DNA from: Acidimicrobiaceae bacterium
Lineage (GTDB): Bacteria; Actinomycetota; Acidimicrobiia; Acidimicrobiales; Poriferisodalaceae
Length of the DNA: 64,000 bases
Reading direction: 5' to 3'
Assembly (NCBI GenBank): GCA_905182565.1
Contig: CAJJCB010000024.1
Location: 124,001-188,000 of the forward strand
The notes below the pieces were generated by a model. That model saw nothing but the letters and a program-made list of their open reading frames with translations, searched no databases and was not told the origin of the DNA. This document shows, piece after piece, positions 17,850-25,293 of the stretch. The translations under genes and the position numbers were made by a program. Numbering within the stretch: position 1 is the stretch's first letter; each line of letters begins with the position of its first letter.

Positions 17850-18320
17850 ATGCTATCTGAAGGTGATAGAGCTCCAGCTTTTACTCTTTTTGACCAAAGA
17901 GCCCAGAAGGTTTCTTTAATTAAGCAAGCGCCGAAGTCAGTGCTCCTATTTTTTTATCCAAAGGCTAACAGCAGCGGCTGTACGTCACAGGCGTTAGGCC
18001 TTAGAGATTTAATTAAAGGAAATAGGACTGTTCAGCTAATCGGAGTGAGTCCTGACTTACCTAGAACTCAAATGAAATGGGATGATAAGCATGAGTTGGG
18101 ATTCCCCTTGCTCTCTGATCCGGATCACAAAGTGGCCGCAAAGTATGGAGTGTGGGGACCAAAAAAATTATATGGGAAAGAGTACGAAGGGATTATTAGA
18201 TCAATGTTTTGGATAAGCAATAACGGTCGGATCTTGGAGTGCTGGTACAAAATATCGCCTAAAGTAAGTGTTGAAAAATCAACCGAAGTGTTAGAGAGAA
18301 GCAATGAACAAATTGCCTGA
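17850..18320 (+). CDS. bcp: Peroxiredoxin of the Bcp/PrxQ family, 1-Cys form
   Basis: Bcp reduces hydroperoxides. The 156-residue protein has the peroxidatic Cys44 in FFYPKANSSGCTSQA, in place of the more usual TPGCT. The resolving cysteine normally found five residues later is Leu49, so this is a 1-Cys type or uses another cysteine. Residues such as LLSDPDHKVAAKYGVWG are typical of the family. TAGGTT lies 6 nt before the ATG, a leaderless-type start. It overlaps fabZ by 17 nt. Confidence 0.88.
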   Translation: MLSEGDRAPAFTLFDQRAQKVSLIKQAPKSVLLFFYPKANSSGCTSQALGLRDLIKGNRTVQLIGVSPDLPRTQMKWDDKHELGFPLLSDPDHKVAAKYGVWGPKKLYGKEYEGIIRSMFWISNNGRILECWYKISPKVSVEKSTEVLERSNEQIA

Positions 18321-18741
18321 CCCTAAAGAGCTGTTAGCGCATCGTTCACCGTTTTTGTTTGTTGATGAAATTATTGCCCTCAACCCCGGAGTTTCCTGCA
18401 CGGCTTTGTGGCATTTGTCAGGCGAAGAAACGTTTTTCGAAGGCCACTTTCCTGGCTTCCCAACCCTACCTGGAGTACTAATTGTTGAAGCTCTTGCTCA
18501 GACTGCTGGTATAGCGGCCTTGAGTCACGAGAAGTATCGAGGAAAATTGCCTCTCTTCGGAGGAATCGATAAGGCAAGGTTTCGTCGGCAAGTTTCACCT
18601 GGAGATACATTAGTCTTGGAGTCGACGCTCGGGCGAATGTCATCTCGTGCAGGAAAAGGCAATGGAATCGCCACGGTTAACGGTGAAATTGCTTGCTCCG
18701 TTGACATGCTTTTCGTCATCGCAGATGTGCCAAAGCCATAA
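18304..18741 (+). CDS. fabZ: 3-hydroxyacyl-ACP dehydratase, FabZ-like
   Basis: FabZ removes water from 3-hydroxyacyl-ACP in type II fatty acid synthesis. The 145-residue hot-dog-fold protein has the catalytic motif GHFPGFPTLPGVLIVEALAQ, with His48 and Glu62. It lies about 2 kb from the minus-strand fabF end of the fab operon, on the other strand, with bcp upstream and azlC 20 nt downstream. No FabA-type motif is seen, so isomerase activity is not suggested. Confidence 0.88.
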   Translation: MNKLPDPKELLAHRSPFLFVDEIIALNPGVSCTALWHLSGEETFFEGHFPGFPTLPGVLIVEALAQTAGIAALSHEKYRGKLPLFGGIDKARFRRQVSPGDTLVLESTLGRMSSRAGKGNGIATVNGEIACSVDMLFVIADVPKP

Positions 18742-18761
18742 GCGTTGAACCCGGATTTTCG

Positions 18762-19427
18762 ATGGGGCAAGTTATTCGGAACTCGATCGTATTGGGACTT
18801 GCTGTAGGAATTTTTGGACTTACATTTGGTGTTCTGGCTGTTGCATCTGGTTTGACGCTAGCTCAGGCATTGGCAATGTCTTTATTAACTTTTACTGGTG
18901 CCTCACAGTTCGCATTCGTAGGGCTTTTAGGAGCTGGCGGCGGCGTTACTGCCGCTTTATTGAGCGCTCTTTTGCTGGCTGCCCGGAATGGGTTATACGC
19001 AGCTTCAATAGCAACTGTTCTTCCAAGAGGCCTATTCAAAAAAGCTTTATCTGCTCAACTTGTTATCGACGAATCAACGGCTATGGCCACGGCACAGAAG
19101 AATCCGGAAGCTTCGAAGCGAGCTTTTTGGGCCACCGGGCTTGCGATATATTTCTTTTGGAGTTTAGGAACGCTTCTCGGAGCGCTCTGTGGTGATCTCA
19201 TAGGCTCACCAGATGTTTGGGGCTTGGATGCAGCGTTTCCTGCTGGTTTCGTAGCTCTCCTAGTTCCACATTTAAGGAACCATTCGGCTTTAGTCGCAGC
19301 ATTGTCTGGAGCTGCAATTACGATCATTGCTGTGCCGATCATACCTATCGGTGTTCCAGTATTACTTGGCGCTCTAGGAGCCGTTCTGGGGTATTGGCAC
19401 GGGCAAAGCTGGCGAGTTGTTTCGTGA
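18762..19427 (+). CDS. azlC: Branched-chain amino acid exporter, large subunit (AzlC-like)
   Basis: The 221-residue integral membrane protein has about six or seven hydrophobic segments and the AzlC family core: LTFTGASQFAFVGLLGAGG near residues 42-60, and DESTAMATAQ in the middle. AzlC with AzlD forms a LIV-E type branched-chain amino acid export system. The azlD gene starts inside the azlC stop codon (GTGA). ATG 18762 follows fabZ by 20 nt. Confidence 0.86.
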   Translation: MGQVIRNSIVLGLAVGIFGLTFGVLAVASGLTLAQALAMSLLTFTGASQFAFVGLLGAGGGVTAALLSALLLAARNGLYAASIATVLPRGLFKKALSAQLVIDESTAMATAQKNPEASKRAFWATGLAIYFFWSLGTLLGALCGDLIGSPDVWGLDAAFPAGFVALLVPHLRNHSALVAALSGAAITIIAVPIIPIGVPVLLGALGAVLGYWHGQSWRVVS

Positions 19428-19726
19428 TTTGGCCAGCAATTTTTATACTGTCTCTGGGTGCATATCTATTCAAAATAGTTGGTGCGGTCGTTGGTGTCCG
19501 GCGAGAGCAAAGTAAGAAAATTAAAGCTTTCTTGTTGCTGCTACCTCCAGCGCTACTTAGCAGCTTGGTTGCTCTGCAAACCTTTGAACTGAATGGCGCT
19601 TTAGTATTAGACGCGCGAGTTGTCGGCGTCGCGACCGGGGGCATCATCGCTTACTATCAGCGGCCATTTTATGAAGTTGTAGTCTTCTCTGCTCTGGTGA
19701 CGGCGGTGGTTCGTCAGTTGCTATAA
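19424..19726 (+). CDS. azlD: Branched-chain amino acid exporter, small subunit (AzlD-like)
   Basis: From GTG 19424 the frame encodes 100 residues with four hydrophobic segments: IWPAIFILSLGAYLFKIVGA, FLLLLPPALLSSLVALQTF, GVATGGIIAYYQ, and VVVFSALVTAVVRQLL. This fits AzlD, the small partner of AzlC. A longer frame starting at 19217 lies out of frame over azlC and is not the gene. The GTGA overlap couples the two genes. It converges on fabF with a 3-nt gap. Confidence 0.84.
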   Translation: MIWPAIFILSLGAYLFKIVGAVVGVRREQSKKIKAFLLLLPPALLSSLVALQTFELNGALVLDARVVGVATGGIIAYYQRPFYEVVVFSALVTAVVRQLL

Positions 19727-19729
19727 CAG

Positions 19730-20911
19730 CTATGGGTCCAAAGTTCCAAATATGAGGCTCCCATTATGTCCTCCAAAGCCAAAGGAGTTAGACATTGCTG
19801 GACCTGGAACCCACTCCCGTGCTGAGTCAATAACTAGGTCGATATTGGGTAGGTCTGGGTCTTGTTCTTTGTGGCCAGCTGTAGGCGGGATAAGACAATG
19901 TTTGATCGATAGTAGAACTGCTGCGGCTTCTATTGCGCCAGCGGCTCCAAGACCATGACCTGTTATGCCTTTGGTAGAAGTTATCGGAGGACCATTTTCG
20001 CCAAATGTCGAAAATATTGCCTGAGCTTCTGCCGCATCGTTGTGAGGCGTTGATGTTCCGTGAGCATTCACATGTCGGATATCGCTTGCTGAGAGACCTG
20101 CATCTGCGAGCGCTAATTGCATGCAACGCGCAGCACCTGTCCCGCCCGGAGCGGGCGCGGTAATGTGATGAGCATCAGCATTTGAACCGGAGCCTAGAAT
20201 CTCCCCGTATATGTTTGCTCCACGCTTAACAGCTGATTCCATTTCTTCCAACACGAGGGTAGCGCTTCCCTCGGTCATCATGAAACCGTCTCTATTCTTA
20301 TCGAAGGGCATTGAGAACCCAGAAGATGACAGAGCCGTCATATTTCGAAATCCTGCCAACCCGACAGGTGACATTACTGATTCTGTACCACCTGAGATAA
20401 TGGCATCTGCGTAGCCCATAGAGATTAGCCTGGCGGCATAACCAATTGCGTGTGTGCTCGCTGCGCAAGCAGTTGTAACTGTCTCATTTGGACCTTGGAA
20501 GCCATACTTCATCGAAATAGCTGCACCAGCAGCATTCGGCATAATCATAGGAACCATGAAAGGTGATACCCGTTTTGCTCCCTTTCTGTCATGGACCAAT
20601 ACTTGATCTTCGAAAGTATGAAGACCACCGACGCCAGTAGCAAAAATGACGCCGATGCGCTCTGCATCTGTTGTTAATTTGCCGGCATCTTCTATAGCCA
20701 TGGACGCGGAAGCAACGCCCATTTGCTGTGAGCGGTCTGAGCGGCGCGCATCTTTTGGGTTATCGAAGTATAGAAGTGGATCGAAATCGTGTATGCGGCG
20801 TTCTCCTTCTGGGGCTGGAGCGTTTAATCCCCGCCAGAAGGCCTCAAGGCCGGTGCCTGCGCAAGAGACGACACCGAGGCCCACAATGGCTACCCGGCGT
20901 CTCTGCATCAC
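19730..20911 (-). CDS. fabF: 3-oxoacyl-ACP synthase II
   Basis: FabF condenses malonyl-ACP with acyl-ACP in elongation. The 393-residue thiolase-fold protein has the complete Cys-His-His triad: Cys149 (TACAAS), His284 (NAHGTSTPHND) and His319 (ITGHGLGAAG). It is the last gene of the fabD-fabH-fabG-acpP-fabF operon on the minus strand. The ATG at 20911 overlaps the acpP stop; a second ATG follows directly. It converges with azlD. Confidence 0.95.
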   Translation of the reverse strand: MMQRRRVAIVGLGVVSCAGTGLEAFWRGLNAPAPEGERRIHDFDPLLYFDNPKDARRSDRSQQMGVASASMAIEDAGKLTTDAERIGVIFATGVGGLHTFEDQVLVHDRKGAKRVSPFMVPMIMPNAAGAAISMKYGFQGPNETVTTACAASTHAIGYAARLISMGYADAIISGGTESVMSPVGLAGFRNMTALSSSGFSMPFDKNRDGFMMTEGSATLVLEEMESAVKRGANIYGEILGSGSNADAHHITAPAPGGTGAARCMQLALADAGLSASDIRHVNAHGTSTPHNDAAEAQAIFSTFGENGPPITSTKGITGHGLGAAGAIEAAAVLLSIKHCLIPPTAGHKEQDPDLPNIDLVIDSAREWVPGPAMSNSFGFGGHNGSLIFGTLDP

Positions 20912-21141
20912 AGTTTTGACTCGACAAGCGCAACAGCATCAGCCACTTTGGTTACGCCTTCTAACTCTTCTTCTTCGACGGTTATATCGAATTCTTCTTC
21001 TAGAGCCATCACTAGTTCGACTAGATCAAGGCTATCGGCGTCGAGGTCATCGGCAAAAATGGCGTCAAGCACGACAGCGGATTCGTCTACAGCTAGTACT
21101 TCTACTGCACATTTTTTGAAACGTTCGAAATTATCACTCAT
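20908..21141 (-). CDS. acpP: Acyl carrier protein
   Basis: The 77-residue acidic protein carries the phosphopantetheine site Ser37 in DADSLDLVEL. Length, helix pattern and the acidic EEEFDITVEEEELEGV end of helix II to III are typical of AcpP. It shuttles the acyl chain among FabD, FabH, FabF and FabG. It lies between fabG (57-nt gap) and fabF (4-nt overlap), in the normal place. Confidence 0.95.
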   Translation of the reverse strand: MSDNFERFKKCAVEVLAVDESAVVLDAIFADDLDADSLDLVELVMALEEEFDITVEEEELEGVTKVADAVALVESKL

Positions 21142-21198
21142 GGTTAGAATTTTCCTTATCCTTATGTGTAGGGACTATAAGATTCTAGATGGTTCTGG

Positions 21199-21912
21199 TC
21201 AGTGACCCATGCCTAAGCCGCCGTCAATCGGAATAATGCTGCCGGTTATATAAGCTGCAGCGTCGGATGCTAGAAACGCTGCTAACGATGCGATCTCAGA
21301 AGTAGTGGCTGTTCGTCCTAGTGGAACTGCTTTGGTGATCATGGATTGTTGCTCATCAGTTAAGGCTCTAAACATCTCTGTATCAACTGGCCCAGGGGAT
21401 ATTACGTTTGCTGTAATGCTACGAGAACCGAGCTCTCGGGCAAGGGACCTAGCTAGACCAATGAGCCCTGATTTACTTGCAGCGTAGTTCACCTGTCCAG
21501 CTGAGCCGGAAAGGCCGACCACAGAGGATACGAAAATTAGTCTTCCCCATCGAGCTCGAACCATTTTTTTTGCTGCTCGCCGAGCAATTCGATATGTGCC
21601 GGTCAGATTCACATTAATGACTTCTGCGAAGTCTTCATCGGTCATTCTGAGCATCAGCTGGTCGCGTGTGATCCCAGCGTTCGCGACCAGAATCTCGACC
21701 GGTCCGATTTCTGACTCGATTGTCTTAAAAGCTTCGTCAACTTCATCACTATCGCTTTGATCACAAGGAACGGCGAGTATACGGTCGTCATCTATCTCTG
21801 GTGCCCGAGCAGTTACAACCACTTTGTGACCTAAGTCAGCGAAAAGAGTAGCTGTGGCTAGGCCAATTCCTCGGCTTCCGCCTGTAACCAAAACATTTTT
21901 CTGTGAGGTCAT
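21199..21912 (-). CDS. fabG: 3-oxoacyl-ACP reductase
   Basis: FabG is the NADPH-dependent SDR that reduces 3-oxoacyl-ACP. From ATG 21912 it has 237 residues. The cofactor loop is TGGSRGIG (10-17), the structural motif is NAG (78-80), and the catalytic residues are Ser130, Tyr143 and Lys147 (NYAASK). A longer start at 21924 would enter fabH. The ATGA overlap with the fabH stop argues for 21912. Position inside a fab operon distinguishes it from the other SDRs in the window. Confidence 0.93.
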   Translation of the reverse strand: MTSQKNVLVTGGSRGIGLATATLFADLGHKVVVTARAPEIDDDRILAVPCDQSDSDEVDEAFKTIESEIGPVEILVANAGITRDQLMLRMTDEDFAEVINVNLTGTYRIARRAAKKMVRARWGRLIFVSSVVGLSGSAGQVNYAASKSGLIGLARSLARELGSRSITANVISPGPVDTEMFRALTDEQQSMITKAVPLGRTATTSEIASLAAFLASDAAAYITGSIIPIDGGLGMGH

Positions 21913-22853
21913 ACGCCATTCCATTTTAGAACGGCTGAAGCTGAGGTCATACCTGCTCCGAAACCAACAAGAAGAACGTTGTCGTCCTTGGAAATTCTAT
22001 TTTCTTGTACCGCGTGATCTAATGCTAAAGGAACGGATGCCGAAGAGGTGTTACCTGTTCGATGTATTGTCATTGAAGTTTTTTCGAATGGTATTCCCAG
22101 TCTTTTACAAGAAGCCTCAACGATCCTCACATTGGCTTGATGAGGCACAACTATATCGATGTCGTCGGGCGTCAGATCTGCCATTTCTAGAGAATGAAGC
22201 GCCGACCGTTCCATTGCGAGGACTGCGTTCTTGAAGATAGCTCCTCCGCTCATTATAAGTTTCCCATCAAACTCACAAAATAGGGTGTCTTCGAGAGCTC
22301 CGTTACTAGCGACATGCCAACCCTTCAGATCGGCTTCTCCGTCGGTGCGCTCGATGACTGCAGCGCCAGCGCCATCAGCGAACAAGATGCAAGTTGAGCG
22401 GTCATCCCAGTTCGTAATTCTAGACAGTGTTTCAGCCCCCACGACTAAGATCCGGCGATGTCCGAGGTTTATGAACCCGTGCGCTGCTATCAAGCCGTAT
22501 ACAAAACCTGAACATGCAGCGTTCAGATCCATAGCGCCACAAGAGAGCCCAAGATTTTCTTGCACTGTCGAGGCTGTTGCTGGGACGCGTCGATCGGGGC
22601 TGGTTGTGGCTAAAATAAGGAGATCTATAGTGGAGGGGTCTATTCCTGCTCGTTCAATAGCTTGACGTGAAGCATCTGTGGCGAGTCCTGATGTGGTTCC
22701 CCCGATACGACGCTCATGAATGCCTGTTCGGTCCACTATCCAATCGTGAGTTGTGTCAACACGTTCAGCAAGATCATCGTTGGTAACAACGTTGTCTGGT
22801 AGTGATGTGCCGAGAGAAAGAAGCCTTGCTCCTGAGGGTTGAGGCAAACTCAT
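21909..22853 (-). CDS. fabH: 3-oxoacyl-ACP synthase III
   Basis: FabH starts fatty acid synthesis by condensing acyl-CoA with malonyl-ACP. From ATG 22853 there are 314 residues, with the triad Cys114 (NAACSGF), His238 (PHQANVRI) and Asn268 (RTGNTSS). An upstream ATG at 22883 exists but lies inside fabD. GGAG sits 5 nt from ATG 22853, which makes the shorter start more likely. Its primer preference, straight or branched, cannot be read. Confidence 0.93.
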   Translation of the reverse strand: MSLPQPSGARLLSLGTSLPDNVVTNDDLAERVDTTHDWIVDRTGIHERRIGGTTSGLATDASRQAIERAGIDPSTIDLLILATTSPDRRVPATASTVQENLGLSCGAMDLNAACSGFVYGLIAAHGFINLGHRRILVVGAETLSRITNWDDRSTCILFADGAGAAVIERTDGEADLKGWHVASNGALEDTLFCEFDGKLIMSGGAIFKNAVLAMERSALHSLEMADLTPDDIDIVVPHQANVRIVEASCKRLGIPFEKTSMTIHRTGNTSSASVPLALDHAVQENRISKDDNVLLVGFGAGMTSASAVLKWNGV

Positions 22854-22864
22854 AGGACTCCGAT

Positions 22865-24058
22865 CTAGTGGGTTCTTAGCCAAGTTATAGGTTGTCTAGC
22901 TGTTACTCGTTCACCTTCCAGCGCCATGACTCCCATAACAGTTCCGGCGAAAGGAGATCTTACCTCTTCATCGGAAACCCAACCTACAACGTCCCCCACG
23001 TTTAAATAAGAATTTTCAGCAAGGTCAGGATTTGGAGTAAAAAGCCCAGCTGCAGGACTGACTACAAGCCGTTCTGTAATGTAGAGACCTTCTCCATGGC
23101 CATCGGCAGGTAATGGTCCTGGAACGGGGTTCACCTTAGCGGTATCTGCGAGTGTTGTTAGCAGCATGTCAACATCTGTTGGGCTCTGAACTGACAGAGT
23201 CGAACATCCTTTTATCGTTCGTTTCGCCATCCCGCTAAGGGCCGTGCCTGGACCCAATTCAACGTAGGTAGAAGCACCATGTTGGTCTAATGCGTACAAT
23301 GTCTTTCTCCATTGGACAGGGCTGCAAAGTTGGCTCGCTAACAGGTGCTGCCATTCCTCGGCGGTGGTTCTAGGGATTGCATCTACATTGGCAAAGACTG
23401 GAATCGCTGGAGCGCGAAAGTCAACTGTCCCTAGCGCCTTCCTGAGGCGATCTCTGGCTGGCGCCATAAACGGAGTGTGGAACGCTCCTCCGACTGGTAG
23501 CTGCATAGTTCTCTTGGCCCCTAACTGCTTGGCCTCTGCGCCTGCTAGAAGGACACCCTCTGGGGAACCTGCAATAACTACTTGTCCGGGAGCGTTATAG
23601 TTAGCTACCCAAGCATCGCCATCAATTCGTGCGCAAGCTGTGTTTACCAAGTCATCGTCAAGGCCAAGTACCGCTGCCATGGCGCCTTCTTGCTCGTCGG
23701 CTGCAATTTGCATAGCCTCGCCGCGTTCAGCTACTAGTCGCACCGCATCGTCATATGAAAGAACTCCGCTTGCGCATAAGGCGCTGTATTCGCCAAGGGA
23801 GTGTCCAGCCACATAGTTTGGAGCTAATCCGGTCCGCTCAACAGCGTCTAAAGTAACCATGCTAAGAACAAATGTAGCCAGCTGAGAGTTGCGAGTTTGC
23901 CTTAACTCATCAGCGTCAGCTCTTAGAAGAAGGTCCTCGACGCTTCTCCCGCAAGCCTCAGACGCTTCTGAGACAAGTTCCCAACTATCATGCGCAATCC
24001 ATTGTTCTCCCATTCCAGGTTTCTGCGATCCCTGGCCTGGGAATGTGAATGCGAGCAC
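22865..24058 (-). CDS. fabD: Malonyl-CoA:ACP transacylase with C-terminal biotinyl-like domain
   Basis: FabD loads malonate on ACP. The 397-residue protein has FPGQGSQ (6-12), the nucleophile Ser87 in GHSLGEY, and His194 in GGAFHTPFM. A normal FabD ends near residue 310. Here a linker rich in Pro and Gly is followed by a 70-residue barrel-sandwich domain (about 325-397): VVSPAAGLF, LNVGDVVGWV, SPFAGTVMG. It resembles a biotin/lipoyl carrier but lacks the MKM lysine motif, with SDEE near the place where it would be. The GTG start has GGGAGG upstream. It is the first gene of the fab operon. Confidence 0.92.
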   Translation of the reverse strand: MLAFTFPGQGSQKPGMGEQWIAHDSWELVSEASEACGRSVEDLLLRADADELRQTRNSQLATFVLSMVTLDAVERTGLAPNYVAGHSLGEYSALCASGVLSYDDAVRLVAERGEAMQIAADEQEGAMAAVLGLDDDLVNTACARIDGDAWVANYNAPGQVVIAGSPEGVLLAGAEAKQLGAKRTMQLPVGGAFHTPFMAPARDRLRKALGTVDFRAPAIPVFANVDAIPRTTAEEWQHLLASQLCSPVQWRKTLYALDQHGASTYVELGPGTALSGMAKRTIKGCSTLSVQSPTDVDMLLTTLADTAKVNPVPGPLPADGHGEGLYITERLVVSPAAGLFTPNPDLAENSYLNVGDVVGWVSDEEVRSPFAGTVMGVMALEGERVTARQPITWLRTH

Positions 24059-24124
24059 TCGGCCTCCCTGTATGGCAACACGGAAAGTGAAGCCAATTCA
24101 ACGTGTCCTGATCGATGGAAATCC

Positions 24125-24144
24125 ATCAGTCAGAGTTGACTGAT
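24125..24144. promoter_or_regulatory. Candidate operator palindrome upstream of fabD
   Basis: ATCAGTCA and TGACTGAT form a perfect 8-bp inverted repeat around GAGT. It lies 67-86 bp upstream of the fabD start, in the 187-bp space between the fab operon and tRNA-Leu. There is no T-tract on either side, so an operator is more likely than a terminator. The best candidate ligand-responsive regulator would be a TetR-like fatty acid regulator, but none is encoded in the window; the assignment is an inference. Confidence 0.5.
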
Positions 24145-24245
24145 TAGATGGTAGAGCAGAAGTGAAAGAAAGTGGGTAATTTCGGCTAAGTCGGCTAACT
24201 CGAAACCTCAATTTGTTCCAGAAAGCGGTAGCCTCATAAATCGTC

Positions 24246-24328
24246 GCCCGGGTGGTGGAATGGCAGACACGAAGGATTCAAAATCCTTTGCCCTAACGGG
24301 CGTGCGGGTTCAAGTCCCGCTCCGGGCA
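24246..24328 (+). tRNA. tRNA-Leu (anticodon CAA)
   Basis: A complete class II tRNA can be folded: acceptor GCCCGGG pairs with TCCGGGC (one G-T), D arm TGGTGGAATGGCAGACA, anticodon stem AAGGA/TCCTT with loop TTCAAAA giving anticodon CAA, a long variable arm (CCCTAACGGG), and T arm GCGGG-TTCAAGT-CCCGC. The long arm and anticodon identify Leu decoding TTG. CCA is not encoded. It sits between divergent fabD and the next SDR. Confidence 0.95.
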
Positions 24329-24386
24329 CTTAGATACTGAATTTTTTGTGGGGCTTGACCGCTATTTGAAGCCTATTCTCTTCTTT

Positions 24387-25259
24387 ATGAATCCTAAAGA
24401 TAATTTAGATCCATACAAATCGCCTAGTGATGCTGAGTTGTTTGTGACGCCTCATGCGTTTGCAGACCAGCTATATGAAGATCAAACAGTTCTTGTAACT
24501 GGAGGCGCTGGAGGAATCGGTAGAGCTATATGTATCTTGTTAGGTCGATTAGGTGCGCGCGTGGTTACCTGTGGCCGAGATGCAGAGAAACTTGATGAGT
24601 TGAAGTCTTCTCTTAGAGCACATGGGGTCGACTGCAGAGCGATGGCGATGAATCTTAGGGATCCGGATGCTGTAGCTGCATTAATTGAGTTTGCTCGAAA
24701 TGAGACTGGTCGTTTGGATTTAGTTTGCAATAACGCTGGTGGTCAATTCCCTAAGGCTGCCGTCGAAATATCACCCAAGGGGTGGGCTGCGGTCATCGAA
24801 ACTAATCTTTATAGCCAGTGGTATATGATGCAGGCGGCAGCGAATTCATGGATAAAGAACGAATCAGCTGGTTCCATTGTCAATATAGGAACGGTGACTG
24901 GCAGAGCTAGCGCAGGACTTCCGCACACAGCGGCTGCGAGAGCTGGGGCGGTTGGGCTAGCGACATCATTAAGTGTGGAATGGGCTCCACATAGAATTCG
25001 TGTGAACACAGTGGCTGTTGGAGTGGTTCGAAGCCCGGGATTAGTTAACTACCCGCCAGAGGCACGACCTTCGTTTGATCACAACGCACAAAGGCGTTTG
25101 GGTGAAGTGCATGACGTGGCCCAAGCCGTTGCATTTCTTGGATCACCAGTAGCTTCGGGATATGTCACCGGTGACGTTGTAAACGTTGCTGGGGGTGAAC
25201 AAGCTTGGGGAGAGTACTGGGCCCTTGGGAAGCCAGATTTTTTTAAGGTTAAAGAATAG
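24387..25259 (+). CDS. Short-chain dehydrogenase, peroxisomal enoyl-CoA reductase (PECR)-like
   Basis: From ATG 24387 the protein has 290 residues. It has a Rossmann cofactor loop TGGAGGIGRAI and the NNAGG structural motif. In place of the classical YxxxK it has PHTAAARAGAVGL. Members related to trans-2-enoyl-CoA reductase and 2,4-dienoyl-CoA reductase also lack the Tyr and have Arg there, followed by SLSVEWAPHRIRVN as seen here. It probably acts on acyl-CoA, not on alcohols. TATTCT lies 7 nt before the ATG, supporting this start over a GTG at 24348. It lies 58 nt downstream of the tRNA. Confidence 0.8.
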   Translation: MNPKDNLDPYKSPSDAELFVTPHAFADQLYEDQTVLVTGGAGGIGRAICILLGRLGARVVTCGRDAEKLDELKSSLRAHGVDCRAMAMNLRDPDAVAALIEFARNETGRLDLVCNNAGGQFPKAAVEISPKGWAAVIETNLYSQWYMMQAAANSWIKNESAGSIVNIGTVTGRASAGLPHTAAARAGAVGLATSLSVEWAPHRIRVNTVAVGVVRSPGLVNYPPEARPSFDHNAQRRLGEVHDVAQAVAFLGSPVASGYVTGDVVNVAGGEQAWGEYWALGKPDFFKVKE

Positions 25260-25293
25260 CTCTAGTCGAACTTAGCTCAAGAAAGGCAAGTGA

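Noticed and set aside
19217-19423. Upstream extension of azlD inside azlC
   Set aside because: This part is out of frame with azlC and gives Cys/Ser-rich junk. The GTG at 19424 in a GTGA overlap gives a proper AzlD.
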